The notes: a model not told the origin generated them from the sequence alone. A stretch of 53,466 nucleotides of DNA from Alishewanella agri BL06 (GCF_000272005.1 NZ_AKKU01000028.1:1-53466); one strand, 5' to 3'. Positions 43,580 to 53,289 are shown, counted from the first letter of the stretch. Numbers and translations: made by a program.

Positions 43580-45241
43580 TTAGATCCGCTTGTATTTAAT
43601 CCGGTGTGGCTCTAATGCCGCCGCGCCGTAGGTTTGCTTCAGCCAGGCTTCATAATCCGAGTAGTTACCTTCGAAGAAGTTCACCTTACCCTCATCGCGG
43701 TAATCCAGAATGTGGGTGGCGATACGGTCGAGGAACCAACGGTCATGCGAGATCACCATGGCACAGCCCGGGAAATCCAGCAGGGCGTTTTCCAGCGCCC
43801 GCAGCGTTTCTACGTCCAGATCGTTGGTCGGTTCGTCCAGCAACAGCATATTGCCGCCGGCTTTGAGCAGCGCCGCTAAATGCACCCGGTTACGTTCACC
43901 GCCGGATAACTCACCGATAAACTTCTGCTGGTCATTGCCTTTAAAGTTAAAGCGACCGACATAAGCCCGGCTTGGGATCTGGAAGTTACCGATTTGCAGC
44001 ATATCCTGACCGTTGGAAATTTCCTGCCAGACCGTGTTCTTCGGGTTCATCTTATCGCGGAACTGATCGACGCTGGCGATCTGTACGGTCTCGCCAATCT
44101 CAATCTTACCGCCATCCGGTTGTTCGGTGCCGGTGATCATTTTAAACAGTGTCGATTTACCGGCACCGTTCGGACCGATAATACCGACGATAGCGCCTTT
44201 CGGAATATTAAAGCTTAAATCATCAATCAGCACCCGATCGCCAAAGGTTTTGCGCAGATTACTGACTTCCAGCACCTTATCACCCAGGCGCGGCCCCGGC
44301 GGAATAAACAGCTCATTGGTTTCATTACGCTTTTGAAATTCCTGGCTTTGCAGCTCTTCAAAGCGGGCCATCCGTGCCTTGCTCTTGGCATGGCGACCTT
44401 TGGGGTTAGTGCGTACCCACTCCAATTCCTGCTTAATAGAGCGCTGGCGGGCATTCTCGGACTTCTCTTCCTGCGCCAGGCGGGCTTCCTTTTGCTCCAG
44501 CCAGCTGGAGTAATTACCCTGCCATGGAATACCTTCACCGCGGTCCAGTTCTAAAATCCAACCGGCGACGTTATCGAGGAAGTAACGGTCGTGGGTAATG
44601 GCCACAACAGTGCCAGGGTAGTCGTGCAGGAAGCGCTCTAACCAGGCCACGGATTCAGCATCCAGGTGGTTAGTTGGCTCGTCCAGTAACAGCATATCCG
44701 GGCGTTCCAGCACCAGGCGGCAAATCGCGACCCGGCGGCGTTCACCACCTGATAAGTGTTCGATTTTGGCATCCCAGGGCGGTAAACGCAGTGAGTCTGC
44801 GGCGCGCTCCAGCGTATTCTCCAGGTTGTGGCCGTCTTTAGCCTGAATTAAGGCTTCCAGTTCACCCTGTTCACGGGCCAGCGCATCAAAGTCGGCATTT
44901 TCATCGGCGTAAGCGGCATAGACCTCGTCCAGACGGGCGAAGGCTTGCTTCACATCAGCGACCGCTTCTTCAACGATTTCTTTTACGGTTTTATTCGGAT
45001 CCAGCTCCGGCTCCTGCGGCAGATAACCGATTTTGGTACCGCTAAGTGCCCGGGCTTCGCCTTCAAATTCTTTATCTACGCCGGCCATAATGCGTAACAG
45101 CGTAGATTTACCTGAGCCGTTTAAGCCCAGTACGCCGATTTTCGCACCAGGGAAAAACGACAGGGAGATATCTTTTAAGATGGTACGTTTCGGGGGTACA
45201 ACTTTCGATACCCGATACATTGAAAAAATATATTGCGCCAT
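43580..45241 (-). CDS. ettA: Energy-dependent translational throttle protein EttA
   Basis: EttA is an ABC-F protein that binds the ribosomal E site and gates the first elongation step according to ATP/ADP ratio. The 553-residue protein (E. coli 555) has two ABC domains with Walker A motifs GLNGSGKST and GPNGAGKST, signature motifs LSGGERRRVAICR and LSGGERNRVHLAA, an arm insertion in the first domain, and the linker between them (about 240-310). The start MAQYIFSMYRV at 45241 matches the family; an in-frame extension to 45295 is rejected. It has its own terminator. Confidence 0.96.
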   Translation of the reverse strand: MAQYIFSMYRVSKVVPPKRTILKDISLSFFPGAKIGVLGLNGSGKSTLLRIMAGVDKEFEGEARALSGTKIGYLPQEPELDPNKTVKEIVEEAVADVKQAFARLDEVYAAYADENADFDALAREQGELEALIQAKDGHNLENTLERAADSLRLPPWDAKIEHLSGGERRRVAICRLVLERPDMLLLDEPTNHLDAESVAWLERFLHDYPGTVVAITHDRYFLDNVAGWILELDRGEGIPWQGNYSSWLEQKEARLAQEEKSENARQRSIKQELEWVRTNPKGRHAKSKARMARFEELQSQEFQKRNETNELFIPPGPRLGDKVLEVSNLRKTFGDRVLIDDLSFNIPKGAIVGIIGPNGAGKSTLFKMITGTEQPDGGKIEIGETVQIASVDQFRDKMNPKNTVWQEISNGQDMLQIGNFQIPSRAYVGRFNFKGNDQQKFIGELSGGERNRVHLAALLKAGGNMLLLDEPTNDLDVETLRALENALLDFPGCAMVISHDRWFLDRIATHILDYRDEGKVNFFEGNYSDYEAWLKQTYGAAALEPHRIKYKRI

Positions 45242-45402
45242 GGTTTCAGTTACCGTCCATTCTGGATTGTCACAGTCGGGGCGATTGTACGCCATTTTCT
45301 GATTAGGGGGTAGGGAGCAGCCATTATGGTGAATAAAGTTGGCTTTTGGTTGCCGATCTCTGCTTTAATAGCAGGAAGAATTTCTTTTAAAGCAGGTTAG
45401 GT

Positions 45403-45756
45403 ATGTCTGAGTTTGCACATGATCCAAGTTTTCAGCGTTTTGTCGAAGAAGCTAAAACCGAAGGGGTAGTCTGGACCCTGGCGGATGGTGAAGATTTGCT
45501 GGTAGTGGAATCGGTAGAATTTGAAGAAACTGACGTGATGCCGTTCTGGTCAAATAAAGCAGATGCTCAGGCCCATTGCTCAGACGAATGGGAAAATTAT
45601 AAGCCGGAAGCTATCCCGCTGGATGTGTTCTGTGAAGGTTGGTTAAAAGAAATGTACGATGACGGTGTGCTGATTGGCACCAACTGGGATGAGTCGTTAA
45701 ATGGCCCCGAAGTGGAGCCGCGTGAACTGTTAGAAGCGCTCGCTTTGTTACAGTAA
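45403..45756 (+). CDS. DUF2750 family protein
   Basis: A 117-residue acidic cytoplasmic protein of the DUF2750 family, recognisable from VVWTLADGEDLLVVES, VMPFWSNKADAQAHC, IPLDVFCEGWLKEMYDDGVLIGTNW and VEPRELLEAL. The function of the family is unknown. It is a single-gene unit: divergent from ettA (161-bp gap) and closed by an intrinsic terminator. Confidence 0.88.
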   Translation: MSEFAHDPSFQRFVEEAKTEGVVWTLADGEDLLVVESVEFEETDVMPFWSNKADAQAHCSDEWENYKPEAIPLDVFCEGWLKEMYDDGVLIGTNWDESLNGPEVEPRELLEALALLQ

Positions 45757-45776
45757 GCCCGCCCGCGACATCCTTG

Positions 45777-45806
45777 AGCCCGGCTTTAGCTGGGCTTTCG
45801 TGTTTT
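45777..45806 (+). terminator. Intrinsic terminator of the DUF2750 gene
   Basis: AGCCCGGC (45777-45784) pairs with GCTGGGCT (45789-45796), with one G-T pair, around TTTA, followed by TTCGTGTTTT. Confidence 0.75.
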
Positions 45807-45900
45807 ATGGGTGTAAAATGGCAAATATTATGCCCGCCGCTAAACTGCAAGCAGAGTTGCCGCGTACAAGGCGCATCAGAGTCAGGTGTTGGAAGTGAAT

Positions 45901-46542
45901 ATGTTAACTGAAGAAGCGATGTTAGTCCGTAGTGCATTGGAAGCCAGAGGTCTGGAAACCCCAATGCGAGATAACGGCTTATCCCGCGATCAAAAGTATC
46001 AGAAAATTAATCAGCTGATGACCGAAATTGTGCAGACGCTCGGGCTGGACTTAAACGACGACAGCCTGAGTGAAACACCCCATCGCATTGCTAAGATGTA
46101 TGTCGATGAGGTATTTGGCGGTTTGGATTACCGCAACTTTCCGAAAATTGCGCTGATTGAAAATAAGATGCAAGTTAGCGAAATGGTCAAGGTGAAAGAC
46201 ATTAGCTTTACCAGTACCTGCGAGCACCATTTTGTGACTATTGATGGTAGCGCTACTGTGGCCTATATTCCGGCAAAGAAGATTATTGGTTTATCGAAGA
46301 TCAATCGGATCGTACGCTTTTTTGCTCAGCGCCCACAAGTGCAGGAGCGCTTAACGCAGCAAATTCTGATTGCGTTGCAGGCGTTGCTGGAGACCGATAA
46401 CGTGGCGGTGACCATGGATGCCGTGCATTACTGCGTTAAATCGCGTGGTGTAATGGATGTGAATTCGAAAACCCAAACCACGGCTCTGGGCGGTATTTTT
46501 AAAGACGACGCCCGTACCCGCGCTGAGTTTTTAGCCCGCTAG
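45901..46542 (+). CDS. folE: GTP cyclohydrolase I
   Basis: FolE converts GTP to 7,8-dihydroneopterin triphosphate, opening folate synthesis. The 213-residue protein (E. coli 222) carries the zinc ligands Cys107 and His110 in STCEHHFV and Cys178 in [12 protein letters not shown], plus [13 protein letters not shown] near 58-70. The ATG at 45901 has GGAAG 5 bases upstream; a GTG five codons earlier is possible. This is the zinc-dependent type IA enzyme. It is convergent with the CHASE-GGDEF-EAL gene, with 29 bp between stops. Confidence 0.96.
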   Translation: MLTEEAMLVRSALEARGLETPMRDNGLSRDQKYQKINQLMTEIVQTLGLDLNDDSLSETPHRIAKMYVDEVFGGLDYRNFPKIALIENKMQVSEMVKVKDISFTSTCEHHFVTIDGSATVAYIPAKKIIGLSKINRIVRFFAQRPQVQERLTQQILIALQALLETDNVAVTMDAVHYCVKSRGVMDVNSKTQTTALGGIFKDDARTRAEFLAR

Positions 46543-46571
46543 AGCGGTCACGCTGGTGCCTGAGCCGTTCG

Positions 46572-49538
46572 TTACGGTTCACGCCCCAGTTCCCTGCTAA
46601 TCATTTCTCTGGCAGCAGTTGCCTGCATCGGCTTGCCATAATGGTATCCCTGGATCGCCTGACAACCCAGCTGCTGTAACAAAGCTTGTTGTTCAGCGGT
46701 TTCTACCCCTTCAGCAATAGTTTCCAGCTCCAGACTGTTTGCCATGCTGATAATGGCTTGTACTATTGCCCGGTCATCGGCATCCGCTAACAGATCACGA
46801 ATAAAGGATTGGTCGATTTTTAGTTTGTTCAGCGCAAAACGTTTCAAATAGCTAAGCGATGAATAGCCGGTACCAAAATCATCAACGGCAATGCGTAAGC
46901 CCCGATGCCGGAATGCGTCTAACAGACTGGCCGCCTGTGCCGGATCTTCGACCATAGCGCTTTCGGTAATTTCTAATTCCAGCGCAGCAGCCGATAGCTG
47001 ATGTGCTTGTAGCTGGGCATTAATTAATGTCAGTAAGCCGGGCTGGCGGAACTGTACCGGCGATAAGTTTACTGCGACAGTCAGTTCGCTTGACGTTAGC
47101 TGTTGCCACGCTGCGCGTTCTGTCAACGCCGTTTTTAGTACCCATTCACCTAACGGGATCACCAAACCGCTACGCTCGGCCAGCGGAATAAACTCACCGG
47201 GAGAGACAAAACCCAGCTCCGGATGTTGCCAGCGCAGCAGGGCCTCAAAACCAATCAGCTTTTGTTGCTGCAGCGAATACTGTGGCTGATAAACCAAACT
47301 CAATTCGTTATTATCGATGGCACGGCGCAGGGCGTTTTCCAATAGCAGATGGCGGGCATGATAGCGCTGCATCTCGCTGGTAAAGAAACAGTATGTGTTA
47401 CGTCCTTTTTCCTTGGCACGATACATTGCTATATCGGCATGGCGATACAGCTCATGAAAGTGTTGTCCATCCTCCGGATAGAGTGCAATGCCAATAGAGG
47501 CGGAGAGCACCAATTCCTGGCCAGTAACCTGGTAAGGCGTAAGCATTAAGGGCAGAATTTGCTCGGCCAGTTGTGCTGCTTGATCACCATCGGTATGAGG
47601 GCGTAACAAGACAAATTCGTCACTGCTCAGTCGACAGAGTGTATCTTCCGGACGACAGAGGGTAGCTAAACGTTGCGCGATGAGAATCAGTAACTGGTCA
47701 CCAACCTGATGACCGAGCGAGTCATTAATTTGTTTAAAACGGTCAACATCGATAAATAGCAGCGCCAGGGCTTGCTGTTGCGCTTTGGCGATAGCCAGTG
47801 CCTGTTCAGTCCGATCCATCAATAAGGCACGATTTGGTAGTGAGGTCAGGGCATCATATTGCGCTAAAAAGCGAATTTGTGCTTCGTCTTCTTTGTATTG
47901 GGTGATATCGCTGAATAAACCAACATAATAAATTTCACCCGGCTCAGGACCATCGATTTTACTAATCGATAACCACTCCGGGTAAATAGTACCATCTTTG
48001 CGCCGGTTCCAGATTTCACCTTTCCATACGCCCTGTTGTTGAATGGCTTGCCACATTTTCTGGTAAAAGGCTTTGTCATGTTTACCGGATGACAGCAATT
48101 TGGGATCTTTACCAACCACTTCCTCCGGCCGATAGCCACTAATATTACAAAACGCCTGATTAACCATTACCACTTGTTGTTGTGAGTTGGTGATCAGGAG
48201 TCCCTCAGAGCTTTGCTCAAACAAACGTGCCAGCAATTGTAATTTCAGTTCTGATTCTTTGCGATCGCTGATATCGATATGAGTGCCTACGGTCAGCCGT
48301 TTACCCTGCTCAGTAACGATAGTGCGGCCGCGGGATAGAATCCACACCCAGTGGCCATCTTTATGCCGCATCCGGAAATGATTTTGATATAGCTCCTGTT
48401 GCGGGCTTGCCAGATAGTCCGCGAAGGCCTGGCTGGCGGTCTGACGATCGCTCGGATGCAATAAATCAGCCCATACCTTAGCCAGATTCTGCGGTGTAGT
48501 TGCGGGTAGATCCTGGCTTTGATAACCCAGCATTGAAAAATATTCCGGACTACAGCTTAATTGCTGCAGCTCGGGATCAAATTCCCAGCTGCCGGTGTTA
48601 CTGGCAACAATAAAGCTGCGATGGCGTGCTAGCTGAGTTTGTAAATCTGCCGTTCGGGCAGCAACCTGTTGCTTAAGTTGTTGCTTTGTATTCAGGGTGC
48701 GTAGTAAAAAGTAACTTAGCGCTGCAAGCAACAGATTAAATATGATAGCAAGAAACTGTTGCCAGTAAGCAACCTTGCTGTAGTTAGCCGCGGCCGGTGC
48801 ACTGAGCTGCAAACGCCAGCTGACGGTGCCGGTCTGAATTTTCGCTTCTGCTAGCGCGCTGAACGCAGAAGCCGTACTGCTGATAATCAGACTTTGTTCC
48901 GTCGTCTCATCCAGCCACACTTGATATTGAATACCGCGTGCCGGCAGTTGTGCCAATTGTTTGATACTTTCCAGTGCTTCCAGTTCGAAAGTGACACTGA
49001 CAAGCCCCCAAAAGTGGTTGCTGCCGGTGTCATCCGGCAGCTGGACTGGCAGGCGTCCGATAATACCTACACCGCCCTGGCGCAGTTGGAAGGGACCGGT
49101 CAGATAGACCAGCTGGCTTTGTAAGCTGCGTTTAGCAGAGGGACCCTGAATTGGATCTTGCAGAATATCGAAACCTAGCATTTGTTGATTGGTCTGCGCC
49201 GGATAAGCGGCACGAATGATGCCTGCTGGGGCAGCAGATAAAGTTTTTAGATGTGGGTAATAAGGATAGATTTGCGCAGCAAAGTGTTCAAATTGTTGCA
49301 GATTACCTTGTTGTAAGCGCAGCCAGCCGGCCATCGCATAAGCTGCGGTTGCCGTTCTTACCAGCTCTTGTTGAATGGCACTGGCATAGGATTGTGCTTG
49401 ATCATTGAGCTGGCTTTGCTGTTGCAGCTGACGCTGGTCGCTCAGATGTTGCAATAAACTATAACTTACGGCGCCACTTAACAACAAAACCAATATCGGG
49501 ACAATAAATCCCAGATGAAAAGCTCTCGATCTCAACAC
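46572..49538 (-). CDS. CHASE-PAS-PAS-GGDEF-EAL protein with degenerate GGDEF (SSDEF)
   Basis: A 988-residue membrane signalling protein. It has two membrane helices (about 8-28 and 265-285) flanking a periplasmic CHASE-type sensor, then two PAS domains (about 310-430 with a PAC segment, and 435-550), a GGDEF-type domain and an EAL domain. The active-site GGDEF reads SSDEF (638-642), so cyclase activity is doubtful, while the EAL motif (765-767) and DDFGTGYSS are intact. It is therefore likely a c-di-GMP phosphodiesterase with a regulatory GGDEF-like domain. The start is GTG at 49538 or TTG one codon later; no strong ribosome binding site is visible. Confidence 0.87.
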   Translation of the reverse strand: MLRSRAFHLGFIVPILVLLLSGAVSYSLLQHLSDQRQLQQQSQLNDQAQSYASAIQQELVRTATAAYAMAGWLRLQQGNLQQFEHFAAQIYPYYPHLKTLSAAPAGIIRAAYPAQTNQQMLGFDILQDPIQGPSAKRSLQSQLVYLTGPFQLRQGGVGIIGRLPVQLPDDTGSNHFWGLVSVTFELEALESIKQLAQLPARGIQYQVWLDETTEQSLIISSTASAFSALAEAKIQTGTVSWRLQLSAPAAANYSKVAYWQQFLAIIFNLLLAALSYFLLRTLNTKQQLKQQVAARTADLQTQLARHRSFIVASNTGSWEFDPELQQLSCSPEYFSMLGYQSQDLPATTPQNLAKVWADLLHPSDRQTASQAFADYLASPQQELYQNHFRMRHKDGHWVWILSRGRTIVTEQGKRLTVGTHIDISDRKESELKLQLLARLFEQSSEGLLITNSQQQVVMVNQAFCNISGYRPEEVVGKDPKLLSSGKHDKAFYQKMWQAIQQQGVWKGEIWNRRKDGTIYPEWLSISKIDGPEPGEIYYVGLFSDITQYKEDEAQIRFLAQYDALTSLPNRALLMDRTEQALAIAKAQQQALALLFIDVDRFKQINDSLGHQVGDQLLILIAQRLATLCRPEDTLCRLSSDEFVLLRPHTDGDQAAQLAEQILPLMLTPYQVTGQELVLSASIGIALYPEDGQHFHELYRHADIAMYRAKEKGRNTYCFFTSEMQRYHARHLLLENALRRAIDNNELSLVYQPQYSLQQQKLIGFEALLRWQHPELGFVSPGEFIPLAERSGLVIPLGEWVLKTALTERAAWQQLTSSELTVAVNLSPVQFRQPGLLTLINAQLQAHQLSAAALELEITESAMVEDPAQAASLLDAFRHRGLRIAVDDFGTGYSSLSYLKRFALNKLKIDQSFIRDLLADADDRAIVQAIISMANSLELETIAEGVETAEQQALLQQLGCQAIQGYHYGKPMQATAAREMISRELGREP

Positions 49539-49620
49539 AGTGTGGTGGCCCGTTATGCTTTGCTAAGTTGAATAATTTAGCAGTTTAGCATTTAACGCTC
49601 GCCCGAGGTAGCGTCTGTAT

Positions 49621-49806
49621 TCAGTCGTCGCTAAGTTCCCAGTCGTCCAGTAGTTCCCGGAGTCGTTTTTGCTCCATAATTTCGTCAATGCGTCGCCTTG
49701 CTTCGTACTTTTGTTTGGCTTTGCTATCCTTAACCACATTGACTGCGGCTTCCAGCTCTGCTGGCTCGTTAAATTCATCCAACTCTATTGGCTGTAGTGC
49801 AGACAT
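49621..49806 (-). CDS. Small PA3496-like acidic protein
   Basis: A 61-residue charged protein with the segment ARRRIDEIMEQKRLRELLDDWELSDD, like small proteins annotated as the PA3496 family of putative envelope-integrity proteins. It has no signal peptide. The ATG at 49806 is supported by GAGG about 8 bases upstream. A frame-shifted ORF covering 49563-49778 on the same strand is its shadow. Assignment is by resemblance to remembered sequences, so moderate. Confidence 0.65.
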   Translation of the reverse strand: MSALQPIELDEFNEPAELEAAVNVVKDSKAKQKYEARRRIDEIMEQKRLRELLDDWELSDD

Positions 49807-49982
49807 ACTGATTACCTCACAATTTTCTGCTTATTTATCGCTAAAGCGGCTGAAACAACAGTGAAAATTTTTTTAGGTATCGATAAATATTTTTGTTGAT
49901 ATACGATAAAGCTGATAAAAACGATCTGAGAGCGGTTGCTTGGCGTAGTGAGCAGAACAGACAACATAAACTGGAGTTAGAG

Positions 49983-50537
49983 ATGAAAATATTAGTATTA
50001 GGCATGGGGTTACTGGGGCTGAGTTTGTTGCCACAAACTGCCGCTGCGGCACAATGTGGTGCGGTGTTAAGCCACTCGGTGCAACAACTAAAAACCCGTG
50101 AAACGGTGGACCTGTGTGAGCAATTCCAAGGCAAAACACTGCTGGTGGTTAATACCGCCAGTAAATGTGGTTTTACCCCGCAGTTCGAAGCACTGGAGCA
50201 GCTTTATCAAAAATACAAAGATCAGGGCTTAGTAGTGCTAGGCTTCCCGTCAAATGACTTCCGGCAGGAACATAGCGACGAGGAAAAAACCGCAGAAGTT
50301 TGCTATCTGACTTATGGCGTCGAGTTCCCGATGTTCTCGACTACCAGCGTTCGTGGTGACGCTGCCAATCCGGTCTTCAAAGCTTTGATTGCGAAAACGG
50401 GTGAGTCACCCTCCTGGAATTTTAATAAGTACCTGGTGAGTAAAGACGAACAAAAAGTACTGCATTTTGGTAGCCGGGTTAACCCGACAGATCCGAAGTT
50501 TATCGCCGAATTGGAACAGCTGCTACAAGCCGAGTAG
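49983..50537 (+). CDS. Exported glutathione-peroxidase-family thiol peroxidase
   Basis: The 184-residue protein has a signal peptide (about 1-23) and a GPx fold with the peroxidatic Cys62 in NTASKCGFT and the Trp/Asn of the active-site tetrad in SWNFNKY. The usual Gln of the tetrad, in FPxNQF, is Asp92 here (FPSNDF). A second cysteine, Cys107 in AEVCYLTYGV, could resolve Cys62. It probably reduces peroxides in the periplasm using thioredoxin-like donors. GGAG lies 6 bases before the ATG; an in-frame extension to 49893 is rejected because it would bury the signal peptide. Confidence 0.9.
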   Translation: MKILVLGMGLLGLSLLPQTAAAAQCGAVLSHSVQQLKTRETVDLCEQFQGKTLLVVNTASKCGFTPQFEALEQLYQKYKDQGLVVLGFPSNDFRQEHSDEEKTAEVCYLTYGVEFPMFSTTSVRGDAANPVFKALIAKTGESPSWNFNKYLVSKDEQKVLHFGSRVNPTDPKFIAELEQLLQAE

Positions 50538-50548
50538 GCAGCTGGGCA

Positions 50549-50564
50549 CGCTGGCTAGCCAGCG
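50549..50564. terminator. Palindrome at the convergent peroxidase/rnhA ends
   Basis: CGCTGGCTAGCCAGCG is a perfect 16-bp palindrome whose centre contains the rnhA stop codon. It has no U-tract and may stabilise both mRNA ends. Confidence 0.45.
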
Positions 50565-51034
50565 GCCTGCGTCGCTTCAAAGCCGCTATCTATGGCCGCT
50601 GGTGCTGCACTGGCGGCTTCACGGGCCAGCTCGTCGCAGCGTTCATTTTCCGGGTGCCCATTGTGACCCTTAACCCAGTGCCAGTTTATCTGGTGTGGCT
50701 GACAAGCCTGGTCCAGTCTTTGCCACAGATCCTGATTTTTTACCGGTTGTTTCTGGCTGGTTTTCCAGTTATTGCGTTTCCAGCCCGCCAACCATTGGGT
50801 TATTCCCAGTCGCACATACTGGCTGTCAGTCGTCAGGTCAACTAAACAGGGATGTTTTAATGCCTCCAGGCCAACAATCGCGGCCAACAGCTCCATCCGG
50901 TTATTGGTCGTCAGACGAAAGCCGCCTTTTAACTCTTTGCGGTGTTGTTGATAGCAGAGAATAGTGCCATAGCCGCCCGGTCCCGGGTTACCGAGGCAGG
51001 AACCGTCGGTATAGATTGCAACACTTTTCTTCAT
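50555..51034 (-). CDS. rnhA: Ribonuclease HI
   Basis: RNase HI cuts the RNA strand of RNA-DNA hybrids. The 159-residue protein has all catalytic residues in canonical positions: Asp10, Glu48, Asp70, His124 and Asp134, with [16 protein letters not shown] at the N-terminus and a basic handle region [17 protein letters not shown]. coli RNase HI has 155 residues. It is divergent from dnaQ across 67 bp, the conserved arrangement. Confidence 0.97.
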   Translation of the reverse strand: MKKSVAIYTDGSCLGNPGPGGYGTILCYQQHRKELKGGFRLTTNNRMELLAAIVGLEALKHPCLVDLTTDSQYVRLGITQWLAGWKRNNWKTSQKQPVKNQDLWQRLDQACQPHQINWHWVKGHNGHPENERCDELAREAASAAPAAIDSGFEATQAAG

Positions 51035-51061
51035 TTGGCCTTTCCTAAGCTGAAAACGGCG

Positions 51062-51067
51062 TATAAT
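51062..51067 (+). promoter_or_regulatory. Possible -10 element of dnaQ
   Basis: A perfect TATAAT lies 35 bases before the dnaQ ATG. No convincing -35 is seen at the proper spacing. Confidence 0.38.
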
Positions 51068-51101
51068 CTAGCGTAAATACAATGAAAAAGCGAAACTGCA
51101 G

Positions 51102-51806
51102 ATGGCAAAGCGACAAATTATCCTCGATACCGAGACCACCGGCATTAATCCGAAAGAGGGGCATAGGATTATCGAGATTGGTTGTGTTGAGCTGATCAAC
51201 CGGCGTTTTACCGGCAATAACTTTCATGTTTATATCAATCCGGAACGGGAAATCGAAGCGGAAGCCATTGCCGTGCACGGCATTACTAACGAGCGATTGG
51301 CAGCAGAGCCGAAATTCCGCGATATCGCCCAAGCCTTTTTCAATTATATTCAGGGCGCAGAATTAGTTATTCATAACGCAGCCTTTGACGTCGGCTTTAT
51401 CAATCATGAGTTTGCGCTATTAAAACCGGCACTGCCTCCAGTTGCACAGTATTGCACCGTACTTGATACTTTAATGCTGGCGCGTGAGCTGCACCCAGGC
51501 CAGAAAAATAACCTGGATGCGTTATGTAAACGCTACGATATTAATAACAGTCATCGTACCTTGCACGGCGCCTTGTTGGATGCGGAGATCCTGGCTGATG
51601 TCTATCTGTTGATGACCGGTGGCCAGGTCAGTCTGAATCTGGCGGCAGAGGAAGAGTCACAACAGCAAATGCAGGACAATTTACAGCCGGTGCAACGTAG
51701 TGGACGCTTGAAAGTGATTCGGGCCAACCAGGCTGAGCTTAGCGCTCATGAGAGCCGGCTTGATTTGGTGCAGAAAAAAGGAGGAACCTGCCTGTGGCGC
51801 GGTTAA
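51102..51806 (+). CDS. dnaQ: DNA polymerase III epsilon subunit (proofreading exonuclease)
   Basis: DnaQ is the 3'-5' proofreading subunit of the replicative polymerase. The 234-residue protein has the DEDDh exonuclease motifs: Asp9 and Glu11 in ILDTETTG, NAAFDVGFI, and the final His/Asp in HRTLHGALLDAEILADVY. A flexible linker and a C-terminal alpha-binding segment follow. E. coli DnaQ has 243 residues. Its end overlaps the start of the next gene by 13 bp, and a strong AAGGAGG within its last codons serves that gene. Confidence 0.95.
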   Translation: MAKRQIILDTETTGINPKEGHRIIEIGCVELINRRFTGNNFHVYINPEREIEAEAIAVHGITNERLAAEPKFRDIAQAFFNYIQGAELVIHNAAFDVGFINHEFALLKPALPPVAQYCTVLDTLMLARELHPGQKNNLDALCKRYDINNSHRTLHGALLDAEILADVYLLMTGGQVSLNLAAEEESQQQMQDNLQPVQRSGRLKVIRANQAELSAHESRLDLVQKKGGTCLWRG

Positions 51807-53185
51807 TTTTACTGTTCGCGGCCTTGCTGCTTAGCGGTACTGGGGTGGCACAGCAGGATACGGCAACACCGGCAGCGCAGGTAAAGTCTGATACCGGGCT
51901 GACTATTCTGGATCAGCTACCAGTGCGTAATCAGATCCCGTTACTGGATAATCGTTTTCGGATTGATGATGGTGTTGACAGTATCACACTGGTGTTTTTC
52001 CGTCGTCAAGGCACGGCATCGGTGGTACTGGTGCGTCCTGACGGCAGCAAGGTGTTCTATAACACAGCCAAAGACCATAATATGCGTTGGCACGATGCCG
52101 CAACCTATGACTTAATTGAGATTAATAATCCGATGCCGGGCCCGTGGCAGGCCGTAGGGCGAATTTTACCGGAAAGCCGGATCCTGGTATTAACTGATAT
52201 TCAGTTGCAGGTTGATTCTTTACCAGCATCTTTAATGGTTGGGGAAACGTTTAAGCTTACCGCTCGCCTGATGGATGGTGATCAGGTGGTGAATGCCCGT
52301 GATTTTCGTGAGATCTTGACGCTGCAAGTGCTATTTATCAGCACCAATAATAAAGAACAGGATAATTACGGTCGTGGCCTGGCTGAAGTTGCCAGTTTCC
52401 GCGATGATGGTAGAGGGTATGACGCCAGCGCGCGTGATGGTATTTTTACCGGGGAAATTAATCTGACCTTTGGTGCCGGCGAATGGATCCCGCGTTATGT
52501 GTTAAAAACACCCTTATATAGTCGCGAGCTGGAGCAGCCGCCCGTGATTATTGCTCCTGCGCCTGTGCAACTGGTATTTGAACAGGCTACTAAGGCGGAG
52601 TCGCCACATCAGCTGTCGTTTCAGGCGGTTTCTGCCGACGTTAACCTTAATAGTTTGCTATTTCAGGGCGTCGTTCGCTATCCAGATGGCGAGATGTTGC
52701 AATTTTCGCTGACGGATCCGGCCGAGGCCAAAGTGTTAGCGGTTGCGAATAAAGGGGCTGGCAGCTATCTGGTTGATGTCTCGGTATTTGGGCAAATGCA
52801 GGATGGTCGCGAGTTCGTCCTTAACCTGCCACAAGAGCGGTTTCTGGTAATGCTGCAGGCGCAAGAGGCGCCGGCGTTAACAGAATTACCTCCTGAGTTA
52901 CAACAACCGGTTCCCCCTGTTATTGAACAGCCAGAACCAGAACCTTTTCCGTGGGGACTTGTGATCTTATCAAATTTACTGATTCTGGGGCTTGGTGCCA
53001 CAGCGATTTGGTTGGTGATGACTGGTCGGGGTTTTAGCGCCTTACTATTTTGGCGCAAAAAAAACGTGCCTGCCGCAGCTAAAGCTATGCCAAGTGCTAC
53101 CAAGAGCAACGCTGCGAGCAGCGCAAAACCTACTCAATCGAAGGAAAAAGACGATATATTAGACCTTTCGTTACCGGATGATTAA
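51794..53185 (+). CDS. TIGR03503-type membrane-anchored protein
   Basis: The 463-residue protein has a signal peptide (about 1-20), a large beta-rich periplasmic region (about 30-360, with DGRGYDASARDGIFTGEI), a proline-rich stretch (about 365-390), one membrane helix (about 393-415) and a basic, alanine-rich cytoplasmic tail. This matches the uncharacterised TIGR03503 family of Alteromonadales and Vibrionales. Start is GTG at 51794 with AGGAGG 9 bases upstream, inside dnaQ. The function is unknown; the translation overlap with dnaQ suggests co-expression only. Confidence 0.8.
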   Translation: MARLILLFAALLLSGTGVAQQDTATPAAQVKSDTGLTILDQLPVRNQIPLLDNRFRIDDGVDSITLVFFRRQGTASVVLVRPDGSKVFYNTAKDHNMRWHDAATYDLIEINNPMPGPWQAVGRILPESRILVLTDIQLQVDSLPASLMVGETFKLTARLMDGDQVVNARDFREILTLQVLFISTNNKEQDNYGRGLAEVASFRDDGRGYDASARDGIFTGEINLTFGAGEWIPRYVLKTPLYSRELEQPPVIIAPAPVQLVFEQATKAESPHQLSFQAVSADVNLNSLLFQGVVRYPDGEMLQFSLTDPAEAKVLAVANKGAGSYLVDVSVFGQMQDGREFVLNLPQERFLVMLQAQEAPALTELPPELQQPVPPVIEQPEPEPFPWGLVILSNLLILGLGATAIWLVMTGRGFSALLFWRKKNVPAAAKAMPSATKSNAASSAKPTQSKEKDDILDLSLPDD

Positions 53186-53213
53186 GGAATAGGCAAAAGC
53201 GGCAAAAAAGATG

Positions 53214-53242
53214 TTGACGGCTTTCGGCCATATCCGTATCAT
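53214..53242 (+). promoter_or_regulatory. Promoter of the tRNA-Asp pair
   Basis: TTGACG (53214-53219) and TATCAT (53237-53242) are spaced 17 bp, each one base from consensus. The following TCCCGCCGC is a GC-rich discriminator, typical of stable-RNA promoters under stringent control. Confidence 0.65.
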
Positions 53243-53289
53243 TCCCGCCGCACCAGACGATACCCATCTGATAGTTTGGTGCACTGCGC

